A stretch of DNA of 64,000 nucleotides from Winogradskyella psychrotolerans RS-3 (GCF_000427335.1 NZ_ATMR01000089.1:62001-126000); one strand, 5' to 3'; positions 8,915-18,467 are shown, counted from the stretch's first letter. Translations and numbers: made by a program. The notes: generated by a model from the sequence alone, not told the origin.

Positions 8915-10822
8915 TTATTTCACATTATTAATAATATCCTGAACGACTTCGGGATTCAATAATGTACTTGTATCGCCTAATTGATCCGTTTCATTAGCTG
9001 CAATTTTTCTTAAAATGCGTCGCATAATTTTACCAGATCTTGTTTTAGGTAAACCTTCTGTAAACTGAATTTTATCTAGCTTAGCAATAGGACCAATTCG
9101 ATCTGTAATAAGCTGATTGATTTCCATTCTTAAATTTTCATGGTTTCGGCTTTCTCCAACATCTTTCAAGGTTACATAACCATATAAAGCATTTCCTTTA
9201 ACATCATGTGGAAAACCTACAATGGCAGATTCTGAAACTGCTGGATGTTCGTTTATTGCATCTTCAATTGGAGCTGTTCCTAAATTATGACCAGAAACAA
9301 TTATGACATCATCCACGCGACCGGTTATTCTATAATACCCAACCTCATCTCTTAAGGCGCCATCTCCTGTAAAGTACATATTATCATATGCAGAAAAATA
9401 CGTGTCTTTATAGCGTTGATGATTGCCCCAAATCGTTCTCGCCATTGCTGGCCAAGGGAATTTAATACACAAGCGCCCTTCTACTTGGTTGCCTTTTAGC
9501 TCTTGACCATTTTCATCCATTAATGCTGGTTGAACACCAATAAACGGTAAGGTTGCATAGGTTGGTTTGGTTGGTGTAGAAAACGGAATTGGAGTAATCA
9601 TAATGCCTCCTGTTTCGGTTTGCCACCAGGTATCTACAATCGGACTCTTCTTTTTTCCAACGTTTTCATCATACCAATGCCATGCTTCTTCATTTATAGG
9701 TTCGCCTACAGATCCTAATACTTTTAATGAGGATAAATCATATTTTTCTATAAATTCCGTACCCTGTTTTGCTAGTGCTCTAATAGCCGTTGGTGCAGTA
9801 TAAAACTGTGTTATTTTATGTTTCTCTACAATATTCCAAAAACGTCCGTAGTCTGGATAACTTGGTACACCCTCAAACATTACAGATGTTGCTCCGTTTG
9901 CCAAAGGCCCATAAACAATATAACTATGCCCTGTAATCCAACCGATATCTGCTGTACACCAATAAATATCTTCCTCGCGATATTGGAAAACATTTTTAAA
10001 TGTATAAGCTGTATAAACCATATAGCCGCCAATAGTATGAACCATTCCTTTTGGTTTTCCTGTAGAACCAGAGGTGTAGAGAATAAACAAAGGATCTTCA
10101 GCATCCATAACTTCTGCAGCACAATCTGAGGAGGTGTCTTCTAAAAGTGGTGCTAACCAAAAATCACGACCGTCTTTCATATTAATATCCGATTGAATGT
10201 GTTTAGCAACTAAAACCGATTCAATTCCTGGTGTTTCATTTAACGCTTCATCAACGATACTTTTCAAATCTATAGTTTTTGAACCTCGATAAGAACCGTC
10301 TGATGTAATCATCATTTTTGCGTTACAATCATTAATCCTAGACGATATTGCTGTTGCAGAAAAGCCAGCAAAAATTACTGAATGAATCGCTCCTATTCTT
10401 GCACAGGCCAAAATTGATATTGCTAATTCCGGAATCATAGGCAAGTAAATACAAACTACATCTCCTTTTTTTATGCCCTTACTTTTAAGAACATTAGCGA
10501 ATTTACAAACCCTTTCATGTAATTGTTTATAAGTGATATGTTCTGCTTCATCATCTGGATTATTGGGCTCAAATAAAATAGCCGTTTTATCACCTCTAGT
10601 ATGCAAATGTCTATCAATACAGTTTTCAGTAATATTAAGTTTGGCGTCTTCAAACCATTTAAATTCCGCTTTCTTAAAGTCATAACTTAAAACATTAGAC
10701 CACCGCTTTTTCCACGTAAAATGTTCTTCGGCTATTTCTTCCCAAAATTGTTCTGGATTACGGACTGATTTTCTATAAACTTGAAAATATTCTTCAAATT
10801 GTTTAATGTGATAATTACTCAT
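8915..10822 (-). CDS. acs: Acetyl-coenzyme A synthetase (AMP-forming)
   Basis: 635 residues, full length for Acs. It makes acetyl-CoA from acetate, ATP and CoA through acetyl-AMP. The adenylation P-loop YTSGSTGKPKG is at 249-259, the TWWQTETGG motif follows, and the C-terminal catalytic Lys lies in RSGKIMRR (K598), the usual site of regulatory acetylation. DUF779 and aldehyde dehydrogenase genes follow upstream on the same strand. Together they form a route from acetaldehyde through acetate to acetyl-CoA. Confidence 0.97.
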   Translation of the reverse strand: MSNYHIKQFEEYFQVYRKSVRNPEQFWEEIAEEHFTWKKRWSNVLSYDFKKAEFKWFEDAKLNITENCIDRHLHTRGDKTAILFEPNNPDDEAEHITYKQLHERVCKFANVLKSKGIKKGDVVCIYLPMIPELAISILACARIGAIHSVIFAGFSATAISSRINDCNAKMMITSDGSYRGSKTIDLKSIVDEALNETPGIESVLVAKHIQSDINMKDGRDFWLAPLLEDTSSDCAAEVMDAEDPLFILYTSGSTGKPKGMVHTIGGYMVYTAYTFKNVFQYREEDIYWCTADIGWITGHSYIVYGPLANGATSVMFEGVPSYPDYGRFWNIVEKHKITQFYTAPTAIRALAKQGTEFIEKYDLSSLKVLGSVGEPINEEAWHWYDENVGKKKSPIVDTWWQTETGGIMITPIPFSTPTKPTYATLPFIGVQPALMDENGQELKGNQVEGRLCIKFPWPAMARTIWGNHQRYKDTYFSAYDNMYFTGDGALRDEVGYYRITGRVDDVIIVSGHNLGTAPIEDAINEHPAVSESAIVGFPHDVKGNALYGYVTLKDVGESRNHENLRMEINQLITDRIGPIAKLDKIQFTEGLPKTRSGKIMRRILRKIAANETDQLGDTSTLLNPEVVQDIINNVK

Positions 10823-10856
10823 TTTCTATTCTTATTTTTTGAGTTTAAAAAGGTAG

Positions 10857-11213
10857 TTATTTTGGGTTAAAAAAAGAAGCTTCTTCTTCAGTTAATAATC
10901 GTGAATGAATTAAAAACCGAAGACCTAGCGGTATTTCTAACGAAAAGCTCGCGCCTCTACCTTCAGTAACATCAACGGTTAAGTGGGTGTGCTTCCAATA
11001 TTCGAACTGATCTTGGTTCATATAAAAATTCACCCCTTCAACTTCACCTAAAAGAATATCACTTTCATCTAGATACATATCTCCTTTTTCAAAAATCATT
11101 GGAGCGGAACCATCACAACAACCTCCACTCTGATGAAAAATTAAATCGCCATGCTTAGTTTTAAGTTGTTTAACTATTTCTGCTGCTTTATCTGTTATTT
11201 CTACGCGTTTCAT
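10857..11213 (-). CDS. DUF779 family protein
   Basis: 118 residues. The central SGGCCDGSAPMIFEKGD is the hallmark of DUF779, whose genes commonly sit beside acetaldehyde dehydrogenase genes, as here. The two adjacent Cys and the HxxH-like TH residues (KHTHLTVDV) hint at a metal or redox site, but the function is not established. It is 34 bp upstream of acs and probably co-transcribed with it. The leader upstream holds a large inverted repeat (11285-11370). Confidence 0.92.
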   Translation of the reverse strand: MKRVEITDKAAEIVKQLKTKHGDLIFHQSGGCCDGSAPMIFEKGDMYLDESDILLGEVEGVNFYMNQDQFEYWKHTHLTVDVTEGRGASFSLEIPLGLRFLIHSRLLTEEEASFFNPK

Positions 11214-11284
11214 GTTTCTATATGATTAAAAGATTGAAGACCGCTTCGCTTTTAGAACAAAGAGCAAAGACTTGATTGTAACTA

Positions 11285-11370
11285 ACTGATAAAATACGGT
11301 CTCATTTTAAAAAATTTTAGGAACCGAATACTATGATACGAGTTCTAAAATTTAATTATATTTTATCAGT
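11285..11370. repeat. Nested inverted repeat upstream of DUF779-acs
   Basis: The outer arms ACTGATAAAATA (11285-11296) and TATTTTATCAGT (11359-11370) are perfect 12-bp complements. Nested inside, AAATTTTAGGAAC pairs with GTTCTAAAATTT apart from one bulged G. The outer arms carry the same TGATAAA half-site as the palindrome in front of the aldehyde dehydrogenase/AraC pair. It may be an operator pair or a structured mRNA leader. Confidence 0.7.
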
Positions 11371-11391
11371 GATTATGTTTTAATCTAAAAA

Positions 11392-11452
11392 AAAGAAGCC
11401 GTCAAAAAAAGTAATTTTAAATTATTTCTTAGTTTTAGACCGCTTCTTTCTA
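11392..11452 (-). terminator. Terminator of the aldehyde dehydrogenase gene
   Basis: Read on the minus strand, GAAGCGGTC and GACGGCTTC pair with one mismatch across a long AT-rich loop, followed by a run of eight T. It sits just after the stop codon at 11468. Confidence 0.65.
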
Positions 11453-11467
11453 TGAATTAATCAACTC

Positions 11468-12967
11468 CTAAAAGAAACCTAATTTATTCTTATCATAAGA
11501 AATTAGCATATTCTTAGTTTGTCTGTAATGACTCATCATCATTAAGTGATTTTCTCTACCAAATCCAGATTTTTTATAGCCACCAAATGGTGCATGTGCT
11601 GGATAAGCATGATAACAATTTACCCAAACACGACCTGCTTTAATCGCTCTCGGTATTTGGTATAGTTGATGTGCATCACGCGTCCAAACTCCTGCTCCAA
11701 GTCCATACATGGTATCATTAGCAATCTCTAATGCTTCAGCTTCATCTTTAAACTTTGTGACACAAACGACTGGTCCAAAAATTTCCTCTTGAAAAACGCG
11801 CATTTTGTTATGACCTTCTAATATCGTTGGTTTAATATAGAAACCATTAGCTAAATCACCTTCTAATTTATTGGCTTCACCACCTGTTAATACTTTTGCG
11901 CCTTCTTCTTTTCCAATTTTAAAATACGATTGTATTTTTTCATACTGATCGTTAGAAGCTTGCGCACCAACCTGTGTATTCACATCATAAGGATTGTCTT
12001 GAACAATAGCATTCGTTCTTGCTACGACGCGCTCCATAAATGCATCGTAAATATCTTCTTGCACTAAAATCCGTGAAGGACATGTACACACTTCACCTTT
12101 ATTAAACGCAAATAAAACAGCTCCTTCAATGGCTTTGTCTAAAAAGGCATCATCCTCATCCATTACACTATTAAAGAATATGTTTGGCGATTTTCCACCT
12201 AATTCCATAGTCACTGGATTTAGGTTCTTAGATGCATATTGCATAATTAATTGGCCTGTAGTCGTTTCTCCTGTAAACGCCACTTTATCAATTTTAGAAC
12301 TCGACGCTAAAGGTTTCCCTGCTTCTGGACCAAAACCATGAATAATATTTAATACACCAGGAGGGAAAACATCTGCAATTTTCTCCATTAATAATGTTGC
12401 TGACGATGGAGTTTGTTCTGCCGGCTTTAATACCACGCAATTACCGGTTGCCAATGCTGGAGGTAATTTCCAAGACAACATTAATAACGGAAAATTCCAT
12501 GGAATAATTTGACCAATAACACCCAATGGTTCTTTAATATTCATGGATAAGGTATTTTGATCTAACTCTGTAGCACTACCTTCTTCTGCTCTGATACATG
12601 CAGCAAAATAACGCCAATGATCTACAGCTAAAGGAATATCTGCATTCAACGTTTCTCGGATAGGTTTTCCATTATCACAGGTTTCAACAACGGCAAATTC
12701 TTCTAAATTCGCTTCTATAATATCTGCGACCTCATTTAAAAGTTTAGCGCGTTCAGCTGCAGGCGTATTTCCCCAAGCTTCTTTTGCAGCATTTGCAGCG
12801 TCAACTGCATTTTCTACATCTTCTTTTTGTGATCTTGGATATTTTGCAATGACACTTCCATCAATAGGAGATGTATTTTCAAAATAGTCTCCACCAACTG
12901 GCGGCACAAACTTTCCGTTTATAAAATTGAAATACTTGTCTTTAAATTCTGGTTTTGAATAGCTCAT
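11468..12967 (-). CDS. NAD(P)-dependent aldehyde dehydrogenase (acetaldehyde-type)
   Basis: 499 residues, full length. It oxidises aldehydes to carboxylic acids; family and context suggest acetaldehyde to acetate. Visible are the general base Glu in MELGGKSPN (E255), the catalytic Cys in GEVCTCPSR (C294), the cofactor motif FTGETTTG (231-238) and the conserved EEIFGPVV. The tail [14 protein letters not shown] is typical of ExaC/AldB-like enzymes. A divergent AraC-type regulator starts about 170 bp away, and a second possible redox Cys lies two residues after C294. Confidence 0.95.
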   Translation of the reverse strand: MSYSKPEFKDKYFNFINGKFVPPVGGDYFENTSPIDGSVIAKYPRSQKEDVENAVDAANAAKEAWGNTPAAERAKLLNEVADIIEANLEEFAVVETCDNGKPIRETLNADIPLAVDHWRYFAACIRAEEGSATELDQNTLSMNIKEPLGVIGQIIPWNFPLLMLSWKLPPALATGNCVVLKPAEQTPSSATLLMEKIADVFPPGVLNIIHGFGPEAGKPLASSSKIDKVAFTGETTTGQLIMQYASKNLNPVTMELGGKSPNIFFNSVMDEDDAFLDKAIEGAVLFAFNKGEVCTCPSRILVQEDIYDAFMERVVARTNAIVQDNPYDVNTQVGAQASNDQYEKIQSYFKIGKEEGAKVLTGGEANKLEGDLANGFYIKPTILEGHNKMRVFQEEIFGPVVCVTKFKDEAEALEIANDTMYGLGAGVWTRDAHQLYQIPRAIKAGRVWVNCYHAYPAHAPFGGYKKSGFGRENHLMMMSHYRQTKNMLISYDKNKLGFF

Positions 12968-13030
12968 ACCTTAATTAGTTTTATTGTTAATAATTTATTT
13001 ATTTAGCATAAAAATTATCTATACTTTAGT

Positions 13031-13053
13031 TTTGATAAAGTTATTTTATCAAA
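13031..13053. promoter_or_regulatory. Palindromic operator-like site between ALDH and the AraC regulator
   Basis: TTTGATAAA and TTTATCAAA form a perfect 9-bp inverted repeat around GTTAT. It lies in the divergent intergenic region and shares its half-site with the inverted repeat upstream of DUF779. Assignment as a binding site is inference. Confidence 0.55.
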
Positions 13054-13064
13054 TCCTAATTATC

Positions 13065-13095
13065 TTGAACATATTGATTATCTTTTTGAACATAT
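13065..13095 (+). promoter_or_regulatory. Direct repeat TTGAACATAT x2, AraC-type binding site candidate
   Basis: Identical 10-mers at 13065-13074 and 13086-13095 are spaced 21 bp start to start, two helical turns, the usual geometry for AraC-family half-sites. A third partial copy, TTGAACAT, covers the regulator's own start at 13134. Confidence 0.6.
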
Positions 13096-13139
13096 CTATT
13101 ATTAACAATTTTTAAGACTATTTTTTTGTAATATTGAAC

Positions 13140-14054
13140 ATGAGAGGTTTATTAGATAAACATAAAAGCCATAGAAAATTAAGCACATTAGTAGAAAATA
13201 GAACTACTTATAATGCTGAATATGCTGAATTGAACATTTATGAAACTCACGTTATTGCAGAGCAAGTATCTTTAAAATTTGATTTTCCTATTATAGCAAG
13301 TATGCTTACAGGAAAAAAAGTAATGCACCTAGAAGGTTTTGATGCTTTTGATTTTTTTCCTGGAGAATCCGTTGTAATGCCAACCAATAAGGAAATGGTC
13401 ATAGATTTCCCAATTGCTACAAAACATAAACCTACGCAATGTTTAGCTTTAGGTATTGATGCGTTTAAGATTGAAGAAGTCGTTGGGAAATTTAATCATC
13501 ATGTTGCCATAGAAAATGAAAACAATAATTGGGACTTAGACGCCACTAGTTCTCATTTAATCAATAATGTAGATGTCAATCATTTAATTGAACGCTTAAC
13601 CTATACGTTTACCAACAGCAACACGTCTAAAGATGTATTGTTAGATTTAATGATTCAGGAATTAATTGTAAGATTGCTTCAAACTAAAGCCAAATCTTTA
13701 ATCACTAATGACAGTCATATATTTACAGATACCAGAATAGGAACCGTTATTAAATTCATAAAAGACAATCTAACCAATAAAGATATTTCCGTTGATCAAT
13801 TAGCAGAGAAAGCCTATATGAGTACATCTCACTTTCATAAGCAGTTTAAAAATACCTTAGGCATTTCACCTATCGACTATATAAATTCGGAAAAGATTAA
13901 GTTTTCTAAAAAGCTTATTAAAACATCTCAAAATTTAAGAATGTCTGAAATCGCTTTTCAATCTGGATTTAATAATACCAGTTATTTTAACAGACAGTTT
14001 AAGAAAACTGAAATGATGACGCCTCAGCAATTTAAAGCTTCAGTAAGTAAATAA
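13140..14054 (+). CDS. AraC-family transcriptional regulator of the aldehyde dehydrogenase locus
   Basis: About 304 residues. The C-terminal 100 residues (from about TRIGTVIKFIKDNL) form the double helix-turn-helix AraC domain, with AEKAYMSTSHFHKQFK and the second helix pair IAFQSGFNNTSYFNRQFKK. The N-terminal 190 residues look like the AraC_N domain found beside aldehyde dehydrogenases. I prefer ATG 13140. A TTG at 13134 would add two residues but lies within a TTGAACAT repeat. It is divergent from the dehydrogenase, and its stop codon directly abuts that of the convergent symporter gene with no terminator between them. Confidence 0.9.
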   Translation: MRGLLDKHKSHRKLSTLVENRTTYNAEYAELNIYETHVIAEQVSLKFDFPIIASMLTGKKVMHLEGFDAFDFFPGESVVMPTNKEMVIDFPIATKHKPTQCLALGIDAFKIEEVVGKFNHHVAIENENNNWDLDATSSHLINNVDVNHLIERLTYTFTNSNTSKDVLLDLMIQELIVRLLQTKAKSLITNDSHIFTDTRIGTVIKFIKDNLTNKDISVDQLAEKAYMSTSHFHKQFKNTLGISPIDYINSEKIKFSKKLIKTSQNLRMSEIAFQSGFNNTSYFNRQFKKTEMMTPQQFKASVSK

Positions 14055-15431
14055 TTAGTCTTCTTTCATTCGTTTTATATACGCTTTAAGCTCAACTAAA
14101 ACTTTTGGTGCTAAGATTAGCGTCGCCAACATCGTCGGAATTGCCATTAAAGCAAAGATGCCATCAATAAGGTTAATCATCATACTTAAACTTGTAGTTG
14201 CACCAATGAGAATACTCAAAATATAGAAATAATTGTAGTAATGCTTTTTGTCTGCACCAAAGAGAAACGACATGCATTTTGTGCCATAATATGAGTATGA
14301 AAATAGCGAGCTCATACTAAAAACAGCGATACAAACTAATAATAAGTATTTACCATAATTAGGCATAACATCTGCAAAGGCTGAAGCCGTTAGACTCACT
14401 CCATTATTGGAAGTCGTTTCCCAAACACCAGTAACCAAAATAGCTAAAGCTGTAAGTGTACAAACAATTAATGTATCTATTGCAGGGCCGAGCATAGCGA
14501 CCAAACCTTCGCGTATAGGCTCATCAGTTTTAGCTGCTCCGTGAGCCATTGGTGCTGTACCAATTCCGGCTTCGTTTGAAAACGCTCCACGCTTAATTCC
14601 ATGTAGAATTAGCGCTCCTAAAACTCCACCTAAAAAAGTATCGTCTTTTGGATAATAATTAGCAGCGAATGCATCTGTAAATATCAGTTTTAAATAGTAT
14701 ACTAAAACATCGCTATGCGCTACAAGAATGATAATAACCAATACAAAATATAAAGCGACCATAGTTGGTACTAATCGCGATGCTACATTTCCAATACGCT
14801 TTATACCACCTAAAATAACTAAAGCTGTAATGCTGATTAAAACAAAACCAATGATAAGATTCGATTTTAACCCGACTTCTACTCCATTCGGGATTAATAA
14901 AATGTCATTTAAAGCTTGCGTAAGCTGGTTGACATTAAAAACAGGTAAGGCGCCAATTAGTCCACAAAGACTAAAAAACACAGCTAAAGGCTTCCAAGAT
15001 TTCCCTAAGCCTTCCGTAATAAAATACATTGGACCACCTTGAATTTCGCCAGCACTATCTTTACCTCTATACATAATCGCTAAGCTAGATGTGAAGAATT
15101 TTGTAGACATCCCAACTACGGCACTAATCCACATCCAAAACACGGCGCCAGGTCCACCAATAGATATAGCAACAGCAACACCTGCAATATTTCCCATACC
15201 AACGGTTGCTGATAATGCGGTTGACAACGCCTGAAAATGAGAAATTTCTCCAGGATCATTGGGGTCGTCATATTTTCCTCTAAGCACATTTAGCGCATGG
15301 CCTAAATACCGAAACGGTAAAAAGTGAGAGCGTATTAATAAATATAAACCTCCACCAATTAATAAAATAAGCAAAGGCAAACCCCAAGCTAATGATGAAA
15401 AGTCACTGAGTAGTTGATTTAAAAATTCCAT
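14055..15431 (-). CDS. AGCS-family sodium/alanine symporter
   Basis: 458 residues with about 10-11 hydrophobic segments. It carries the family's conserved stretches: LSATVGMGNIAGVAVAISIGGPG near the N-terminus, GGPMYFITEGLG, and KRGAFSNEAGIGTAPMAHGA in the middle. AGCS carriers import alanine or glycine with Na+ across the inner membrane. Length and motifs are complete. The last codon touches the AraC gene stop. Upstream (15550-15579) is a hairpin of unclear purpose. Confidence 0.93.
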   Translation of the reverse strand: MEFLNQLLSDFSSLAWGLPLLILLIGGGLYLLIRSHFLPFRYLGHALNVLRGKYDDPNDPGEISHFQALSTALSATVGMGNIAGVAVAISIGGPGAVFWMWISAVVGMSTKFFTSSLAIMYRGKDSAGEIQGGPMYFITEGLGKSWKPLAVFFSLCGLIGALPVFNVNQLTQALNDILLIPNGVEVGLKSNLIIGFVLISITALVILGGIKRIGNVASRLVPTMVALYFVLVIIILVAHSDVLVYYLKLIFTDAFAANYYPKDDTFLGGVLGALILHGIKRGAFSNEAGIGTAPMAHGAAKTDEPIREGLVAMLGPAIDTLIVCTLTALAILVTGVWETTSNNGVSLTASAFADVMPNYGKYLLLVCIAVFSMSSLFSYSYYGTKCMSFLFGADKKHYYNYFYILSILIGATTSLSMMINLIDGIFALMAIPTMLATLILAPKVLVELKAYIKRMKED

Positions 15432-15549
15432 AGATTATAAATGTAGTAAACCGTTTTAATTTATAATAGAATGTTTATAATTAATTTATAGACGAGAATC
15501 TAAGTTATTGATTTTTAATCAGGAAGATATTATCTTGGCTTAGCGCTTT

Positions 15550-15579
15550 ATAACAGTCATTGAGAATGATGACTGTTAT
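15550..15579. repeat. 11-bp perfect inverted repeat in a divergent intergenic region
   Basis: ATAACAGTCAT (15550-15560) pairs with ATGACTGTTAT (15569-15579) around an 8-base loop. It lies 24 bp before the lipoprotein gene at 15603 and 118 bp upstream of the symporter start. It has no T tract, so an operator is more likely than a terminator. Confidence 0.5.
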
Positions 15580-15602
15580 TTAAAGTTTAAAACATTTGAG
15601 AA

Positions 15603-16139
15603 ATGAAGAACATATTAGCATATTCACTACTTTTAATTTTAACTTCCAGTTGCAATCAAAATGACTTTTCTGATACCGAAATGTATTTCCTAACAGATAA
15701 AGCATCATATAGAGTTAATGACAACTTTGAAATAACGGTTATAGTATCTCCTAGGAGTGGAGAAAAGAAAATCAGAATTAAGAAAAATCTTGATAATTTA
15801 AAAATTTCATTTCATACAACAAGCACGGAATTAGGATTCTCACAAGAATTAAAAAAACATTTCATTGAGGGACCAAGTTTGACGACAGACGAAAGCGAAT
15901 ATATCGATGAGTTTACCATTTCAAAAACGGAACCATTTAAAAAGACTTTTAAGGGACTAATTTCAGAATCAAAAGAAAGCATCATTTTAGAAATACATGA
16001 ATTAAATATAATAGATAGTGTAGCTAAATCAGAACTTCTTGTAAACCCTAAAATAACTATAAAGGGAAATTTTCACACTATTTTCAGCGCAAAAGAAGAA
16101 TACTTTACACCAAAAGATATTGAAATATTAATAAAATAA
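15603..16139 (+). CDS. Putative lipoprotein of unknown function
   Basis: 178 residues. The N-terminus is a lipoprotein signal with lipobox LTSSC, so the mature protein is predicted to be anchored to a membrane by Cys17. The body is charged, beta-rich and has no motif I recognise. It has no same-strand partner nearby. Codon and base use match the neighbours. Confidence 0.7.
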   Translation: MKNILAYSLLLILTSSCNQNDFSDTEMYFLTDKASYRVNDNFEITVIVSPRSGEKKIRIKKNLDNLKISFHTTSTELGFSQELKKHFIEGPSLTTDESEYIDEFTISKTEPFKKTFKGLISESKESIILEIHELNIIDSVAKSELLVNPKITIKGNFHTIFSAKEEYFTPKDIEILIK

Positions 16140-16220
16140 TACTGTGGTACAACACAGTGAATAAAACGACAAGCACACTCCAAAAAATCGTTATATTATT
16201 TTATTCCAACTCTAAAATAG

Positions 16221-16228
16221 TACATTTG
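16221..16228 (+). promoter_or_regulatory. Bacteroidota -7 promoter element (TACATTTG)
   Basis: An exact TAnnTTTG, 19 bp before the TTG start at 16248. It fits a short 5' leader and supports that start. Confidence 0.6.
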
Positions 16229-16247
16229 CATACCAACCAACTTTAAC

Positions 16248-17345
16248 TTGAGCGCAAACCGTTTATATTTTATAGATGCTGTTAGAGCATTTGCTATCTT
16301 AATGATGCTACAAGGGCACTTTATAGATACACTGCTAGAACCTTCATACAGAAACCATAGTTATACCGCTTTTAAAGTTTGGGAATACTTAAGAGGAATT
16401 ACGGCACCGACATTTTTCACGATTTCTGGCCTTATTTTTTCATATTTATTGATAAGAGCGAAACAAAACGGAACGATTAAGAAGCGTATGCAAAAAGGCC
16501 TAATGCGAGGCTTTATGCTTATTGGTATTGGTTATTTGTTGCGTGCCCCAATTTTTGAATGGTTAATGGGTAAATTTTCAAGTTATTTTTTAGTTATAGA
16601 TGTACTGCAATGCATCGGACTCTCTCTTATACTTATTGTATTTATCTACAGGCTCGCATTTAAAAAAACTTTGCTGTTTTCAATCGTTATGTTACTTCTT
16701 GGTTTAGCTGTTTTTATGACCGAACCCTTGTATCGCTATCTAGAATTACCTGAAATCCCTGTGGTGTTTTCAAACTATTTATCTAAGGAAAATGGTTCTA
16801 TTTTTACTATAATCCCATGGTTTGGTTATGTGGCCTTTGGTGCTTTTATAGCCACGTTATTTTATCGTTATGTAGAACGACCAAAATTCAAAACAGCTAT
16901 AGTATCTGGCTTTTTTGTCTTCGGAATTGCGTTCATTTTTGGATCATCTGAATTATTAATGAGACTCTATTACGTCTTCGACTTTTCAATTTTAAAGGAG
17001 GTTGCTTATTATAATTATTTGTTTACCAGATTAGGAGATGTGTTAATTCTGTTCTCTTTATTCTATTTAGCAGAGAATTACATAAAACAACCGTTAATTT
17101 TAAAAATTGGACAGAAAACGCTATCCATTTACGTTATTCATTTTATAATCATTTATGGTAGTTTTACTGGTCTTGGACTACACCAACTCATTGGTAGAAC
17201 CTTAGAGCCTTGGCAAGCTGTAATTGGCGCTATACTATTTCTTTCTGTTGTTTGCTTTATCTCGTTTTATTATGCAAAAACGAATGAATTTGTATATTAT
17301 AATTTGCAGAAGATTATTGACAAGATTAAGAAATACACACGCTAA
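16248..17345 (+). CDS. DUF1624/HGSNAT-like membrane acyltransferase
   Basis: 365 residues with about ten hydrophobic segments. It begins RLYFIDAVRAFAILMMLQGHF, in which the RxxxIDxxR..GH pattern is the signature of the heparan-alpha-glucosaminide N-acetyltransferase/YeiB-like acyltransferase fold; the His after MMLQG is the expected catalytic residue. TTG at 16248 is the only reasonable start, since the next Met lies inside the first helix. It probably moves an acyl group across or onto the cell envelope; substrate unknown. A lipoprotein gene follows 35 bp after its stop. Confidence 0.82.
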   Translation: MSANRLYFIDAVRAFAILMMLQGHFIDTLLEPSYRNHSYTAFKVWEYLRGITAPTFFTISGLIFSYLLIRAKQNGTIKKRMQKGLMRGFMLIGIGYLLRAPIFEWLMGKFSSYFLVIDVLQCIGLSLILIVFIYRLAFKKTLLFSIVMLLLGLAVFMTEPLYRYLELPEIPVVFSNYLSKENGSIFTIIPWFGYVAFGAFIATLFYRYVERPKFKTAIVSGFFVFGIAFIFGSSELLMRLYYVFDFSILKEVAYYNYLFTRLGDVLILFSLFYLAENYIKQPLILKIGQKTLSIYVIHFIIIYGSFTGLGLHQLIGRTLEPWQAVIGAILFLSVVCFISFYYAKTNEFVYYNLQKIIDKIKKYTR

Positions 17346-17380
17346 ATTCGCTATTTAAAGTACGCTTAAACACCTTTATT

Positions 17381-17833
17381 ATGAATCCATTCCGTATACT
17401 AATTCTACTTTTTGCTTTGTGCTTATTATCTTGTAACCGCATCGCAAACAAAACTAAAGAAGGTTTAAATAAAGGAGGTGAAATGGTTGGTGAATCTGCG
17501 ACAGAATTCTTTGATGGTGTTTCAGAAGGCGTAGACAAAACCTTAGAATGCAAAATTATATTATCCGATAGCTTGTTGAAAAATGGTTTAAAAACGGGAG
17601 TCTACACTGTTGATAGTCGAAGCCATAATAATAACAACAAACTCACCTTATATTTAATTTTTGAAACAGCGCTTAACACCGAAGTGATTGCCAAGGCTTA
17701 TAATAAATCTGGATTAGAAATCGGTAGAGCAAAAACTACAATACAAGGACAAAAAGGTGATGCTGGTTATTTTGAATTTTTATTTGACCAACAGACAGAC
17801 ATCGGTTTTAGAAATACAATTACTATCAACTAA
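17381..17833 (+). CDS. Putative lipoprotein of unknown function
   Basis: 150 residues with a lipoprotein signal ending LLSC (Cys18). A short amphipathic Gly/Lys-rich stretch (KEGLNKGGEMVGESATEFFD) follows, then a beta-rich domain. I do not recognise the family. It follows the acyltransferase by 35 bp on the same strand and may be co-transcribed. A terminator-like hairpin follows. Confidence 0.7.
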   Translation: MNPFRILILLFALCLLSCNRIANKTKEGLNKGGEMVGESATEFFDGVSEGVDKTLECKIILSDSLLKNGLKTGVYTVDSRSHNNNNKLTLYLIFETALNTEVIAKAYNKSGLEIGRAKTTIQGQKGDAGYFEFLFDQQTDIGFRNTITIN

Positions 17834-17836
17834 AAA

Positions 17837-17863
17837 AAGACCATCTCGTTAAAGATGGCCTTT
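17837..17863 (+). terminator. Likely terminator
   Basis: CCATCT pairs with AGATGG and the stem extends past one mismatch into A and T tracts. It is directly after the lipoprotein stop. Confidence 0.6.
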
Positions 17864-17927
17864 CCTTTTCATAGCAATTAAATCCCATTCGAAGAAAAGA
17901 ATATGGGGTAATAGCACTCTACTTACG

Positions 17928-17935
17928 TATTTTTG
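17928..17935 (+). promoter_or_regulatory. Bacteroidota -7 promoter element (TATTTTTG)
   Basis: An exact TAnnTTTG, 41 bp before the ATG of the NTF2-like gene at 17977. Confidence 0.55.
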
Positions 17936-17976
17936 TATGGAATGGTTTTATAAATCTTTAAACTAATTTTAACCTT

Positions 17977-18435
17977 ATGGAAAACATCGTAGAAAAATTT
18001 TATACAGCTTTAAAAAAATGTGATGGACCAACCATGGCATCTTGCTATCATAAAGACGTTGTTTTTGAAGATCCTGCGTTTGGAATTTTGAAAGGCGAAC
18101 GTGCTAAAGCCATGTGGTTAATGTTATGTGAATCTCAAAAAGGAAAAGGGTTTAACGTTGAATTTTCCGACATAAATGCTAACGATAAAACAGGTTCTGC
18201 ACATTGGGAAGCTATTTATAATTTCAGCAAAACGGGACGCAAAGTTCATAATAAGATTGATGCGTCTTTTGAATTTAAAGATGGATTAATTATTAAACAT
18301 ACGGACGAATTCAACTTACATAAATGGGCAAAACAAGCTATGGGAATCAAAGGCATTTTCTTTGGAGGTATGCAGTTCTTTAAAAATAAGCTTCAAAGTC
18401 AGACCAATTATCTTTTGGATAAATTTATGGCATAA
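17977..18435 (+). CDS. NTF2-like (SnoaL-fold) protein
   Basis: 152 residues. The start (MENIVEKFYTALKKCDGPTM, then YHKDVVFEDPAFG) and the pattern of an N-terminal helix followed by a curved sheet are typical of the SnoaL/NTF2 fold. Members are small-molecule isomerases, hydrolases or binding proteins, and the reaction here cannot be told. It has its own promoter element and terminator, so it is monocistronic. Confidence 0.82.
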   Translation: MENIVEKFYTALKKCDGPTMASCYHKDVVFEDPAFGILKGERAKAMWLMLCESQKGKGFNVEFSDINANDKTGSAHWEAIYNFSKTGRKVHNKIDASFEFKDGLIIKHTDEFNLHKWAKQAMGIKGIFFGGMQFFKNKLQSQTNYLLDKFMA

Positions 18436-18436
18436 A

Positions 18437-18467
18437 AAAAGCTATCTAATTAAATTGGATAGCTTTT
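18437..18467. terminator. Terminator hairpin
   Basis: AAAAGCTATC pairs with GATAGCTTTT and the stem continues inward through TAAT/ATTG (one G-T pair) to a 3-base loop. It is immediately after the NTF2-like stop codon, between convergent genes. Confidence 0.8.

Noticed and set aside
9567..10129. Plus-strand and alternative minus-strand open frames inside acs
   Set aside because: They overlap a full-length acs gene with all motifs intact, and their translations show no family features.
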